Positions 1 to 9,117 of a stretch of DNA of 64,000 nt are shown here, one piece after another (position 1 is the first letter of the stretch; each line of letters starts with the position of its first letter). The translations under genes were made by a program, and so were the position numbers. Under the pieces are notes generated by a model. It was not told the DNA's origin. It ran no database searches and saw nothing but the letters and a program-made list of their open reading frames with translations. The stretch is from Oligoflexia bacterium (GTDB lineage: Bacteria; Bdellovibrionota; Bacteriovoracia; Bacteriovoracales; Bacteriovoracaceae): positions 62,001 to 126,000 of the forward strand of contig JADGAN010000004.1 of the NCBI GenBank assembly GCA_015231955.1. The letters are read 5' to 3'.

Positions 1-96
1 AAGATCGATCGCCTGGCCTTACAGCATTTTGCCCAGAAAATTTATGAGAAAGAGCATCTTCACTATAGAGAATGTCCTGGAGAAAAGAAACCATGA
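1..96 (+). CDS. C-terminus of an OleC-like acyl-AMP ligase (partial)
   Basis: The reading frame is open from the first base and ends in TGA at 94-96. It encodes 31 residues beginning KIDRLALQHFAQKIY. A Lys-Ile-Asp/His-Arg-Leu stretch close to the C-terminus is typical of AMP-forming acyl ligases, where the lysine is the A10 catalytic residue. OleC proteins end in a similar way. The stop overlaps the ATG of the next gene (ATGA, 93-96), which implies translational coupling. The following gene is a clear OleD, so the context supports OleC, the beta-lactone synthetase of the olefin pathway. Only the tail is visible, so the family call rests on the end motif and the neighbour. Confidence 0.55.
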   Translation, partial: KIDRLALQHFAQKIYEKEHLHYRECPGEKKP

Positions 97-1109
97 TTCG
101 TGCTTTTATCACTGGCGGAGGAGGATTCCTTGGTCGCCATATCAGCAAAGAACTTTTTGCCTATGCAAGCACACATGAGATTGAAATTTTTAGCTACTCT
201 CGCTCAAAGCACAGCGATAAAGGTCTTGATCCCAAAGTGGTTCAATTGCAAGGATCGCTTCACGATGCTGCCAAGTTGAGGGCGACGATTGCCTCTATTT
301 ATCAAAAACAGGGGCCAATCCAAGTGATCTTTCATACGGCCGCACTCACCGATCAATGGGGCAAGTGGGAAGACTTCTACGAGACCAATGTCCAAGGCAC
401 TAAAACTCTGCTCGCAGTTGCAGCAGAGTTCAAGATTCCATACTTTATCTACTCCAGCTCTCCCAGTGTTGTTTTTGGCAACACCCCTCTTTGCGGTGTG
501 GATGAGTCGATCCCCTATCCCGATCCCAGCATTCAAAAATCTTTTTATGCTCGCTCTAAGCGCATGGCCGAAGAGCTGGTCTTAGCAGCAAACTCTCCTG
601 GAAATTTGCGAACCCTTGCCTTACGTCCTCACTTGATCTGGGGCGAAGATGATCCACATATAACCCCTCGTCTCCTACAAAAAGCAAAGGCCAAGAGACT
701 TAAGGTGATTGGCGATGGAAAAAATTTAGTAAGCGTTACTCATGTGACTAACGCAGCGATGGCACACATTAAGGCCTTTGTTGCACTCTCCTCCAGCGAA
801 GAGAGTGCCTCTCGTTGTAGCGGCAAGGCCTACTTCATTGCTGATGAAAGGCCAGTGCTTCTCTGGGACTTTATCAATCAAATTTTAAAGGCCAATCAGC
901 TTAAAGAACTCTCCCTTACAAGAGGAATCCCTTTTAAAATTGCTTATGCTCTTGGCCACCTTTGCGAACTTCTCTTTCGTAATCAAGAACCCCCTTTAAA
1001 TCGGTTCATCGTTATGCAACTAGCACACTCCCACTACTTTAACCTTGAAAATGCTAAACGCGATCTCGGATACCAGGGCAACCGGCACAAAATAGCTACC
1101 CTCCTCTGA
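93..1109 (+). CDS. oleD: OleD-like NAD(P)-dependent 2-alkyl-3-oxoalkanoate reductase
   Basis: This is an extended short-chain dehydrogenase of the 3-beta-HSD type, 338 aa. It starts MIRAFITGGGGFLGRHI with the Rossmann GxxGxxG. SSSPSVVFG carries the catalytic serine region and YARSK gives the Tyr-x-x-x-Lys pair near residue 155. Stretches resembling known OleD are ALRPHLIWG, GKAYFI and the C-terminal EPPLNRF. OleD reduces the beta-keto acid made by OleA to a beta-hydroxy acid, the substrate of OleC. The start at 93 is preferred over an in-frame ATG at 72 because GGAGAAAAG lies just upstream and ATGA overlaps the upstream stop. OleA and OleB homologues lie about 20 kb away on the opposite strand, so the pathway genes are split. 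Confidence 0.8.
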   Translation: MIRAFITGGGGFLGRHISKELFAYASTHEIEIFSYSRSKHSDKGLDPKVVQLQGSLHDAAKLRATIASIYQKQGPIQVIFHTAALTDQWGKWEDFYETNVQGTKTLLAVAAEFKIPYFIYSSSPSVVFGNTPLCGVDESIPYPDPSIQKSFYARSKRMAEELVLAANSPGNLRTLALRPHLIWGEDDPHITPRLLQKAKAKRLKVIGDGKNLVSVTHVTNAAMAHIKAFVALSSSEESASRCSGKAYFIADERPVLLWDFINQILKANQLKELSLTRGIPFKIAYALGHLCELLFRNQEPPLNRFIVMQLAHSHYFNLENAKRDLGYQGNRHKIATLL

Positions 1110-1342
1110 TCAATTTTTTGACAATATCACCCTATTGCCAACCTTTGTTGGCAGTCCATCTTCTCTAATATTAACTTTTTTTTTCCTAAGCTTTTAAAAT
1201 CAGGTCAAGATGGTTTTTTTTAAAAAAAATTCAAGTCCACTTAGAATTTATGCCTTAGAATTGTTTTGAGATTCGAAATAAAAATAGAAATAGAAATAAA
1301 AATAAAAAACGAGGTTCCTTATCTATCTAATATAACAATCCC

Positions 1343-1441
1343 GAAATTTTTTTGCTGCCTTCAAAAAAAATCCCTATCCCCCCTCTTATCCTGGCAGCAA
1401 AAAAGTTAGGCCCTTTGTGCAAACAAAGGGCTTTTTTTTTT
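1343..1441 (+). ncRNA. Possible small RNA or leader between oleD and the oxidase gene
   Basis: The 380-bp gap between oleD and the convergent oxidase gene holds no credible ORF. It has a -10-like TATAAC at 1331 and an inverted repeat with arms TTTTTTGCTGCC (1348-1359) and GGCAGCAAAAAA (1393-1404). A good intrinsic terminator follows at once. Together these could define a transcript of about 100 nt. They could equally be the 3' end of the ole transcript with two alternative hairpins. No known RNA family was recognised. Confidence 0.25.
1410..1441 (+). terminator. Rho-independent terminator
   Basis: The stem GCCCTTTG / CAAAGGGC (1410-1417 and 1424-1431) has a 6-nt loop and is followed by ten T residues. 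It lies about 300 bp after oleD and about 50 bp before the convergent end of the oxidase gene, so it ends plus-strand transcription arriving from oleD or from the gap. Confidence 0.8.
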
Positions 1442-1489
1442 GTCTTTTTCAAAAAATAAAGGGAACTGATAGAACGGAAATGTTTTATG

Positions 1490-3418
1490 CTATGGAAGAA
1501 CTTTATAAGGCCTCATCATATCATTGTCCTCGTGATCAAGGATATGACAATGCCATACATACCCTGGTCCTGTTTTGTAACCAGTGAGTGGATCAAGCTC
1601 TCCTTGCTTGAGAGACGGTGTAAAGGGAAAAAAATTCATTCCTACTCGCGGGGATCTCGGGCCTTGTGCAGGAGCATCGGTAGGGGCCCAACGGATAACA
1701 AACCTTGCCACTTCTCCATGGCCGACTCGAATAGTATCCTTCCATCCATCTTCATTAGCGTCCGGCCCTCTGGGGGCACCCTGAAGATAGGGAGTGACGT
1801 CCAGGTTGCCACTGGGAAAAGAGGGGTCTTTGGGTCTTGGCACTCCAGATTCAGGAATAAAATGTCCACCAGGAAAGGAGGCCTTGTAAGCATTCAGATA
1901 AGAGTCCATATCAAAGCTCTGGCGATTTAAAAGTTGAAACTGCACCAAATGCAAATGAATGGGGTGGGTATCCATCGTGGTGTTAATGATCTCCCACACC
2001 TCTGTGGATCCGACTCGGGGAGTTTCCGTTACCGGACTCATCCATCTTAAGTTATTGATCATTGCTGTTATCGGTTCGTCGGTTTCACTCATATGTTCCA
2101 CCAAAGTCAAGTGACGAACAGGAGTATCGCTCTTCACTGTAGCTGCCAGTTTCTGAATGGGATTTGTTGCCCGCAAATAGCTCTTAGGCATCGTTTGTGG
2201 ATCGATAGAGCGATCCTTGTGTGCCAGTGGAACCACTTGGAACTGCATCACCTGTGCGGTGGTCTCCGGATCGGGGGCGTCCCCATCCGGGAAGGGAGTC
2301 TTGGCACTGTTTTTCAACAAAAATTTCATGTGGGCCGTGAGTTTGCTAAAATCCACAATCACGTCCGCGCGCTCTCCTGGTGACAGCAAAAGCTCTTGCA
2401 ATTTCACCGGAGCATCGAGAAAACCGCCATCGGTTCCAATCTGCCAGAAGGGAGTGTTGTTTTCAAAACTAAGATTGTAAAAACGGGCATTGGAGGCATT
2501 GACGATACGAAGACGATAGCGGGCAGGTTCAACATCAAAGCGCGGCCAAGCTTTGCCATTGACCGTGATGGTATCTCCAAAAAATTCTGGGATCCAAAAC
2601 GGGTGAATGGTTGGATTACTTCCCTCACGTGGAAAGTACAATTGTCCCTCGGTATCGAAGCTCTTGTCTTGCAAAATTATTTCTCGCTCATAAACCCCTT
2701 CAGGCAAACCTTTGGGTTCTCGCTTCGAATCCCGAAGCAAATACATTCCCACTAGCCCACTAAAGACAGTTAAACGAGTCATACCCAGAGAGTGATCGTG
2801 ATACCAAAGTGTTGTTGCCTCTTGCGAATTGGGATAGTGATAAATTTCTGAGACCCAGTTTTTACCCTTAAGCTTAAAATCAGAGGTAAACCATGCTTCA
2901 GGTTCCCCATCACTGGCCGATTCCACCTCAGCACCATGCAGATGGGTTACTGTCGGAATCGGGCCCGCATAAGATTCCATGTTCGTGCCCATAGATATGG
3001 GCATTCCTGTGTGCATATGCGACCCCATATTCTCGGGGTCTGCCCAGTGAAGGGTTTGATCAATAGGCAAATATTTTTGCAGTTGTGGGTGTTCCAATTT
3101 GTTTTTATAAAAAACATGAGTTGAAACTCCCCGCCTGGCCTCTATAGTTGGCCCCGGGTATTGTTCATTATATCCCCAAACCAGAGATTTTCCCTGGAAG
3201 GGACCTTGCTTGAAATCGGAGGGAAGAATTTGCTTCGCAAACTCCGAGACAGTCATGATGAGTGGTGCTTGGGGGCCGGTCAATGTTCCATCAATTCTGG
3301 AGGGCGAAGGCAGCGGATCGAGAAATTTAGAGAGAGTTTTTGCATCAAGAGGTGTCGCCGCAGTGGCCATTGGCGGAAGAACAGACAGGGAGAATAAAAA
3401 AAATAAAAATCGAAACAT
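1490..3418 (-). CDS. Exported CotA/bilirubin-oxidase-type multicopper oxidase
   Basis: The protein has 642 aa with an N-terminal signal peptide (about residues 1-20, ending ATAA). Copper-site motifs are all present: HLHG (159-162), HDHS (207-210), HPIHLH near the C-terminal third, and HCHILDHEDNDMMRP (623-637) with the type-1 Cys624 and axial Met634. The HLHG segment followed by SDGEPEAWF is characteristic of CotA-like laccases. It should oxidise phenolic, bilirubin-like or metal substrates in the periplasm while reducing O2 to water. An added region between domains (about 131-147) has Met every four residues plus His, which may bind extra copper. AAGGAG precedes the ATG. It stands alone, convergent with the oleD terminator. 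Confidence 0.9.
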   Translation of the reverse strand: MFRFLFFLFSLSVLPPMATAATPLDAKTLSKFLDPLPSPSRIDGTLTGPQAPLIMTVSEFAKQILPSDFKQGPFQGKSLVWGYNEQYPGPTIEARRGVSTHVFYKNKLEHPQLQKYLPIDQTLHWADPENMGSHMHTGMPISMGTNMESYAGPIPTVTHLHGAEVESASDGEPEAWFTSDFKLKGKNWVSEIYHYPNSQEATTLWYHDHSLGMTRLTVFSGLVGMYLLRDSKREPKGLPEGVYEREIILQDKSFDTEGQLYFPREGSNPTIHPFWIPEFFGDTITVNGKAWPRFDVEPARYRLRIVNASNARFYNLSFENNTPFWQIGTDGGFLDAPVKLQELLLSPGERADVIVDFSKLTAHMKFLLKNSAKTPFPDGDAPDPETTAQVMQFQVVPLAHKDRSIDPQTMPKSYLRATNPIQKLAATVKSDTPVRHLTLVEHMSETDEPITAMINNLRWMSPVTETPRVGSTEVWEIINTTMDTHPIHLHLVQFQLLNRQSFDMDSYLNAYKASFPGGHFIPESGVPRPKDPSFPSGNLDVTPYLQGAPRGPDANEDGWKDTIRVGHGEVARFVIRWAPTDAPAQGPRSPRVGMNFFPFTPSLKQGELDPLTGYKTGPGYVWHCHILDHEDNDMMRPYKVLP

Positions 3419-3827
3419 AATTGTTACTCCTTGCTAAAAAGAACCCTTTTAGACACTAAGGTAACTTGCTCTGACTTACCAATAGGAATAGGTAATGGCC
3501 ACAAATTCTAAAGCAAATTTATCTCTTTATGCTCTGTTGATATGGATATCTATTCAGCAATGGACATTCTTGTCTACACCCCAGCGAAGTTTAGGAAAAT
3601 GACAGAGGATCCCACAATCGGTTTTTGGAAGTCAGTTGTTGCCTCTCTCGAAAAAATAGTTTGACTGACTCTCTATTATTTTGCAACTGCGAAGCCACAA
3701 ATGCATGGCACCTCAACGGCACCTCAACGAATTTGATGCTTGGCAAGTGCTTGGAAGTGAGGTAGAAGTCGAGACCTTACACAATTATATTTATGAAAGC
3801 TGTTATTTGTTTAAGGTTATAATACTA

Positions 3828-4478
3828 ATGATTGATATACTTTTTCAAAACGATGATTTTATTGCGGTTGATAAGCCATACGGAATTTCCGTTCACAACA
3901 ATGAAGATCCTGAAAATCTTCTGTTGGTCGTAGAGAAGCAATTAAAAATAGCAAAGCTTTATCCGGTACATCGGCTTGATAAGGAGACTAGTGGAGTTCA
4001 AGTTTTTGCATTAAACGAAGTGGCGGCGAGAAAACTTTCCGATGAATTTCAAAAGAAAACGGTGCTGAAAATTTATAGAGGGATTCTTAAAGGACAGTTA
4101 AAGCAAAAGAGTGGGGCCTGGGTAAAATCTCTATCAGATAAGGCAGAGGGAAGAAAAAATCCTGCTGGTCTTTTGAAAAATAGAGTGCTTTGCAAAACGT
4201 TGTTTCGAGTGCTTAAAAGTTCAAACTATTTTACCTCTTGTGAATTTAGTCTCATCACTGGACGCCAACATCAAATTCGCAAACATGCGGCACTCGCAAA
4301 TCATGTCTTGGTAGGGGATGCGAGATATGGGGATTTGAGATACAATCAAAAAATTGCCTCAATCTTCAAGATAGAACGCATGCTTTTACATTGTTTGCAA
4401 CTTGAAATTTTAGGGCAGAGGATTGAAAGTCCTCTGCCTAGTTGTTTTTTGGATATTTTTAACTCACAAGCAAAATGA
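3828..4478 (+). CDS. RluA-family RNA pseudouridine synthase
   Basis: This is a 216-aa catalytic domain of the RluA/RsuA fold with no S4 domain. Key motifs are AVDKPYGISVHN near residue 15 and HRLDKETSGV, whose aspartate is the nucleophile that isomerises uridine. GRQHQIRKHAA is the usual substrate-binding motif. The protein should modify uridines in rRNA or tRNA, but the target cannot be read from sequence. The open frame extends upstream to 3681, but those residues match nothing in the family. ATG 3828 fits the family N-terminus and has AAGG about 12 nt upstream. It is 23 bp upstream of dbpA, so the two probably share a transcript and both act in ribosome maturation. Confidence 0.85.
   Translation: MIDILFQNDDFIAVDKPYGISVHNNEDPENLLLVVEKQLKIAKLYPVHRLDKETSGVQVFALNEVAARKLSDEFQKKTVLKIYRGILKGQLKQKSGAWVKSLSDKAEGRKNPAGLLKNRVLCKTLFRVLKSSNYFTSCEFSLITGRQHQIRKHAALANHVLVGDARYGDLRYNQKIASIFKIERMLLHCLQLEILGQRIESPLPSCFLDIFNSQAK
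4414..4451 (+). terminator. Terminator-like hairpin inside the 3' end of the pseudouridine synthase gene
   Basis: A perfect 9-bp stem GGCAGAGGA / TCCTCTGCC (4414-4422, 4430-4438) is followed by TAGTTGTTTTTT. It lies 27 bp before the stop codon. Its shape is that of an intrinsic terminator or attenuator that would reduce read-through into dbpA. It may also be chance within coding sequence. Confidence 0.4.
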
Positions 4479-4501
4479 TAAAACAAAAGAAGCTTATTTA
4501 A

Positions 4502-5917
4502 ATGAATGAAACTTTCGTCGAAGAAAAATCAAAATCAGGGCCAAAATTCCAAACGCTACCTTTAGGAAATGAGATTATTGCAAATCTCGAGGCGCTCGGT
4601 TTTGAGTTTATGACTCCCATTCAGTCCCATGCACTACCACTTATCCTTGAGGGCAAAGACATTGTTGCCCAGGCAAAAACTGGTAGTGGTAAAACGGCGG
4701 CCTTTGCACTGGGAATTTTATCTAGACTCAATGGAAAAGATTTCAGGCCACAAGCACTTGTGTTATGTCCGACAAGGGAGCTGGCCGAACAAGTGACTGT
4801 TGAAATTAGACGATTAGCTAGCTTTACTAAAAATATTAAGGTGCTTTTGGTGTGCGGGGGAACCGCAGAGTATTTTCAAACCAAATCACTTGATCATGGC
4901 GCTCACATTATAGTGGGCACTCCTGGCAGGTTATTAAAATTACTTAAAACGAAGGTCATTAATCTAGAGATGTTAAATACTTTGGTCTTTGATGAGGCAG
5001 ATCGCATGTTGGATATGGGTTTTTGCGATGATATCAGGGCGATTACTTCGTTTGCTCCTAAAAAGCGACAAACATTGCTGTTTTCCGCAACCTATCCAGA
5101 TGAAATTTTAGCGTTAAGTTCTGATTTGCAAAACAACCCCACGCAGATAAGCGTTGATTCAAAACACCAGCAACATGTAATAAAGCAAATATTTTATAGA
5201 CTTTCAGGGCCATCACAAAAGTTAGATGCATTACCATTATTGCTTGGTCATTATAAACCGGCCTCCTCAGTTATTTTTTGTAAAACGAAACAAAGCTGCC
5301 AGGAAGTTGCAGCAGCGTTGGTAGAGCAGGGTATTGCTGCTTTGGCGATTCATGGTGATCTTGAGCAAAGAGAGAGAACTCTGATTTTAAATAAATTTTC
5401 CAATAAAAGTTGCCTAGTGCTAGTTGCTACCGATGTCGCCGCTAGAGGTTTGGATATAAAAGATCTGCAGATGGTGATCAACTATGATTTACCCACTGAT
5501 CCTGAAAGCTATGTCCATCGTATCGGTAGAACTGGACGTGCTGGTAAGGAGGGAGTGGCCTTAAGTCTCTTTACAAAGCAAGAAAATTTCAAGCTAGAAG
5601 AGATTGCAAAATACTTAGGCATAGAAAATAGTTGTGAAGATATTTCGCTCTTATCTCCTGATAAAAAATTTGATCTACTTCCACCGATGCGTACAATGCT
5701 GATCTACGGCGGAAGAAAAGATAAGCTAAGACCTGGTGACATTCTGGGTGCACTTACAGGTGATGTTGGCCTTAAGAAAGAACAGGTAGGCGGCATTCAC
5801 ATCACAGATGTTCTGAGTTATGTGGCCATTGATTCTCTTCACATAGAGACAGTAGTCACAACATTACAAAGTGGAAAAATCAAAGGTCGTAAATTTAAAG
5901 TAACATTGGCACCATGA
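4502..5917 (+). CDS. dbpA: ATP-dependent RNA helicase DbpA
   Basis: The protein has 471 aa and the full DEAD-box motif set: AKTGSGKT (Walker A), PTRELAEQ, TPGR, DEAD in VFDEADRMLD, SAT in FSATYPD, and HRIGRTGRAG. The last 75 residues, from about MRTMLIYGG, form the DbpA-type RNA-binding domain (RRM-like), which in E. coli recognises hairpin 92 of 23S rRNA. The role is therefore late assembly of the large ribosomal subunit. Length is normal for DbpA. It follows the pseudouridine synthase gene closely, which fits an rRNA-maturation pair. An intragenic hairpin just upstream may dampen its expression from the shared transcript. Confidence 0.9.
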   Translation: MNETFVEEKSKSGPKFQTLPLGNEIIANLEALGFEFMTPIQSHALPLILEGKDIVAQAKTGSGKTAAFALGILSRLNGKDFRPQALVLCPTRELAEQVTVEIRRLASFTKNIKVLLVCGGTAEYFQTKSLDHGAHIIVGTPGRLLKLLKTKVINLEMLNTLVFDEADRMLDMGFCDDIRAITSFAPKKRQTLLFSATYPDEILALSSDLQNNPTQISVDSKHQQHVIKQIFYRLSGPSQKLDALPLLLGHYKPASSVIFCKTKQSCQEVAAALVEQGIAALAIHGDLEQRERTLILNKFSNKSCLVLVATDVAARGLDIKDLQMVINYDLPTDPESYVHRIGRTGRAGKEGVALSLFTKQENFKLEEIAKYLGIENSCEDISLLSPDKKFDLLPPMRTMLIYGGRKDKLRPGDILGALTGDVGLKKEQVGGIHITDVLSYVAIDSLHIETVVTTLQSGKIKGRKFKVTLAP

Positions 5918-5991
5918 TTTGTTTTTTGAGTTCTTACTATCGATCTTTGAATTTGGCCACCAGACCTAAGTCTTGCTACTAAAAAGTTGTT

Positions 5992-6018
5992 TTGGCAAGA
6001 AAAGTTTACTAGTATAGT
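5992..6018 (+). promoter_or_regulatory. Possible sigma-70-type promoter for the cytochrome b561 gene
   Basis: TTGGCA (5992-5997) and TATAGT (6013-6018) are spaced by 15 bp, a little short of the ideal 17. They lie about 55 bp before the ATG of the cytochrome gene and after the end of dbpA. Called by eye only. Confidence 0.35.
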
Positions 6019-6072
6019 GAAGCTGGTATTCCGTTTACTACTTTGTAAAGTTTCAGAGTTGGAGGAATTTTT

Positions 6073-6738
6073 ATGTTAAAGTATAGTTTTCGAAAATATA
6101 CTCCTTTAAGTCTTCGTCTTTGGCACTGGCCAACTGTGCTGGTGATCTTCGGGATATTAGGAACGGTTCTATTACGAAAAACATTTTTAAGCTGGCATAC
6201 CAACTCCGTATTAATTGAAGAGAAATTAAGCGCATCGGGAATAGTAATTACACCTGAACTAGCTAAGGATATTGCCATCTCAATACGCAATCCCATGTGG
6301 GATTGGCATATTTACTTAGGGTTTGCCTTGGGCGCTCTTTTTCTCGGACGTATTTTAATTGCTTTAATAGTGGAAAAAAGATGCCCAGGATTCCAAGCTT
6401 TAAAAAATATTTTGAAAATAAGAAATCTTCCTCTTCAGGAAAAGTCAGAAGCGCTTCACTACACGGTAGTAAAAATTGGATATTTGGTCTTTTATTTTTT
6501 AATTGCTCTTATGGTGCTTACAGGTCTTATGTTAAATTTCAAAGCAGAAATAGGACTATCAAAGGGTCTTATAGGAGCAACCAAAGAGATTCATGAACTG
6601 TTAATGTGGTTCTTGATCATCTTCATAGGCGGGCATATCCTAGGAGTGGTTATTGCGGAAAATCGCAAAGACCATGGACTCGTCTCTGATATGATTTATG
6701 GTGGTGATCCCGATCCACACAATAATCTACCGGGTTGA
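6073..6738 (+). CDS. Cytochrome b561-type membrane protein
   Basis: This 221-aa protein has four predicted membrane segments (roughly residues 15-33, 79-99, 132-152 and 175-195). Candidate haem-ligand histidines sit in RLWHWP, DWHIYLGF and in KEIHELLMW/IGGHILG, the arrangement seen in the b561 / hydrogenase-type b-cytochrome family. Such proteins pass electrons between quinone and a periplasmic partner. No partner gene adjoins it, so the donor or acceptor is unknown. A strong GGAGGA lies 8 nt before the ATG. The C-terminal tail GGDPDPHNN is unusual and polar. Confidence 0.75.
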   Translation: MLKYSFRKYTPLSLRLWHWPTVLVIFGILGTVLLRKTFLSWHTNSVLIEEKLSASGIVITPELAKDIAISIRNPMWDWHIYLGFALGALFLGRILIALIVEKRCPGFQALKNILKIRNLPLQEKSEALHYTVVKIGYLVFYFLIALMVLTGLMLNFKAEIGLSKGLIGATKEIHELLMWFLIIFIGGHILGVVIAENRKDHGLVSDMIYGGDPDPHNNLPG

Positions 6739-6969
6739 GTAAAAAATGAAATTAAGATTTTTACAAATAAACACAACTAATTCGATTAAGTACTCTCGTT
6801 TTTAAGCGGCCACTACTCTCGAAATTAAATTTCCAAATACAAGCGACTCGATTAGAATTTTTGCAAATATTTTTCAACAAGCGATTCTTTCTACGCTTAT
6901 AATAGAATCTAAAAGATTTCTTTCCAACAAAAATAATAACAACGAGAAGCACTCCTAGAGAGATAAACC

Positions 6970-8703
6970 ATGACCAACAAATCCTATCTATTACTACTTT
7001 CATTTTTATTTTTATTTTCCAGCTTTCCCCTTCTTGCATTTTTTGACTCTGATGCTAATGACGAGTGCCAAGTCCCCTCTGCTCCAACACTCTCTAATGT
7101 TTGTGAGCAAAAAATCACATTAAGCTATGAGAAGTACCATGCTATCCTCCATGCAAGTGTGAACAATCAAAATGTTTTTTTTCTCGATCGACTGGCAACT
7201 TATTATGGAGTGACATTAGATGAAGTCGTTGATTTTGCTGTTGATAATGATAAAAAAATAAAAAACCCTTATAAGTATGCCGCCCCCTCCATATCCTTGT
7301 GGAATACTCCTTATAAGGAAGGCACCATCACCGAAGGATCCATAAGAGAAGCTGCTTCGATCTTGCAAGCGCGCGCTGCTCGGTTAGTTCCTTGGAATGT
7401 TTCCAGAGGGCAAAGTCCTTACGATTTTCAAGTGACTAAAGAAGGAGATAGTGGAGAACTAGAACAGGTTATCGATATTAAAACGCCCGTTAGTAAAGCA
7501 CTTTGCTCGCTCTATATGCTAGAAGGTGATGAAACAAAGATCAACAAAAAGAACACACCGGCCTTGGTTAAAAATGGCGACCGGATCATTCCTGTTACCT
7601 ATGACAATAAAAAGCAAAAGATCATTATCGGTCACGACATCGATCGTGAAAAGGCCAGGGAATTATGGAGTGATAAATACTCTTTTGACAATGGGAATTC
7701 TGGGTGTGATATCGAGGTTATGCTTTTTCCTCCAAAGGAATTAAAGCGGCAAGTTTTTGGAGTACTTTTTGATCAAGAGACGGGGCAGCTTTCTATCTAT
7801 CCTCCCTCTAAAAAGGGAAAGAAGTTAACACCACCACCACCACCTCTGGATAGGAAAAAAACAGATCACCTTTTTCAAAAACTCCCCTCTTTTCGCGAAT
7901 TGCTCTCTTCCAGTGCTACTATTCATCTCACTGTTCAAGATTGTGCTATCATTCAAAAAGATGTGGGCACTATACCAATACGACACATCCAACCCAAAAA
8001 ACTCCGTGATAGCGATTGCCCAAAGCTTAAATCATACGGGATCAACTACATATCCAAAGAGTCCTTTGATCTTGATAATGTCCACAAATCAATCGTCCAT
8101 GAACTCCATGATCCTAATGAACATCAAGGGAAATTAGCAACGAAGATCATTTTAGATATGAGTTTTTTAACAGAAGAGCATCGGATAAAATTGCGAAAAA
8201 AACTCCAAGAGAAAGGGTGTCCGCTTTTTATACAAAAAGGGGCAGCAGAAAGTGTTGAAGATAAAAAACTACCTGCTCTTATTGCTAATAAAGATGGTCT
8301 TTTCTTAATCGTTATGGGGGATCATCAAGAGCGGAAGATTCAACTTATTAAGGAGTCAGCAATAACCAAAAAGTTGAAAGCTCAGATCTTAGAACGAGAA
8401 CAAGGAACCAACCACTATTTAAGTGAACAAGAGTGCTCCTTGATCACCATCCCTGGTGTCTACACACCTTTGCTGGATTCGCTCTATGATCAGGTGGTTG
8501 AAACATGCCTACCTCAGGATTTTCTCTCCGACATGGATGAGACAACCCCCCTTGCTTCCTTGCCTATAAAAAAATATTCTTCAACAGTTCTTTTCGAGCT
8601 GTCCGACAAGAAAAAACGTGATCTCATCCAATACAATCGTCAAATAATGGATGCAGTTCGCGCGGCGATTAAGATCACAGTTGCCTTTCAAGGGAGCATT
8701 TAA
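6970..8703 (+). CDS. Exported protein of unknown function
   Basis: The protein has 577 aa and a clear signal peptide (hydrophobic core LLLLSFLFLFSSFPLLAF, cleavage near residue 24). The mature part is hydrophilic, rich in Lys, Asp and Ile, with scattered cysteines (for example DECQVPSAP, SNVCEQK, QDCAII, EQECSL) that could form disulphides after export. A short proline run (PPPPPL) sits near the middle. No family was recognised. It opens a run of single exported genes separated by long gaps, a layout typical of accessory or effector regions. It is flanked by about 230 bp and 410 bp of non-coding sequence. Start chosen from the signal peptide, with GAGAG upstream. Confidence 0.7.
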   Translation: MTNKSYLLLLSFLFLFSSFPLLAFFDSDANDECQVPSAPTLSNVCEQKITLSYEKYHAILHASVNNQNVFFLDRLATYYGVTLDEVVDFAVDNDKKIKNPYKYAAPSISLWNTPYKEGTITEGSIREAASILQARAARLVPWNVSRGQSPYDFQVTKEGDSGELEQVIDIKTPVSKALCSLYMLEGDETKINKKNTPALVKNGDRIIPVTYDNKKQKIIIGHDIDREKARELWSDKYSFDNGNSGCDIEVMLFPPKELKRQVFGVLFDQETGQLSIYPPSKKGKKLTPPPPPLDRKKTDHLFQKLPSFRELLSSSATIHLTVQDCAIIQKDVGTIPIRHIQPKKLRDSDCPKLKSYGINYISKESFDLDNVHKSIVHELHDPNEHQGKLATKIILDMSFLTEEHRIKLRKKLQEKGCPLFIQKGAAESVEDKKLPALIANKDGLFLIVMGDHQERKIQLIKESAITKKLKAQILEREQGTNHYLSEQECSLITIPGVYTPLLDSLYDQVVETCLPQDFLSDMDETTPLASLPIKKYSSTVLFELSDKKKRDLIQYNRQIMDAVRAAIKITVAFQGSI

Positions 8704-9117
8704 CTATTTTCGAACTACTCACCCCCTAATTTAAATTTGATCGTGGTCTTCAGCACGTCGAAATCCTCTACAATGGAATTGGTTATTCGATGTCTAATTA
8801 TCATGAACATTGCTCAGCAAAAGTTTAGCGAACTCGAGATTGTTATTGTTATCTCTGTTTGAGCAAATCTGTCAACAACGGCACTCTTTGGTTGATTTGC
8901 TCATGAAACCCTTGTCATCCATTTAAAGCGGCCAATTTTCTTAACTTTCTCAAACTCAACTGATCCACATTTAAAAGAAAAAATCAATTTTTTATGGTCA
9001 ATGAGAGATATTGCACTCTGTATTGCCCCAGTTTAAACTAAAGTAAGGATCAGTTTGTTTGATGCGTATTAATACTCGAAAAAAACTCTGCAAATAAAAC
9101 GCATGACTGAGGGACTA
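8704..9117. other. Intergenic region with one hairpin
   Basis: No ORF is credible here. An imperfect inverted repeat occurs at 8861-8902: GAGCAAATC ... GATTTGCTC with CAAC/GTT continuing inwards past a three-base bulge. No T tract follows it on either strand. A motif TTTAAAGCGGCCA (about 8924) resembles TTTAAGCGGCCA near 6803, possibly a degenerate repeat. Confidence 0.35.

Noticed and set aside
204-536. Minus-strand 110-codon ORF inside oleD
   Set aside because: Antisense to a clear SDR gene; no own motifs or start signal.
6761-7039. Minus-strand 92-codon ORF
   Set aside because: It overlaps the signal-peptide region of the exported gene at 6,970 and is Lys/Arg/Ile-rich as expected for antisense of AT-rich DNA.
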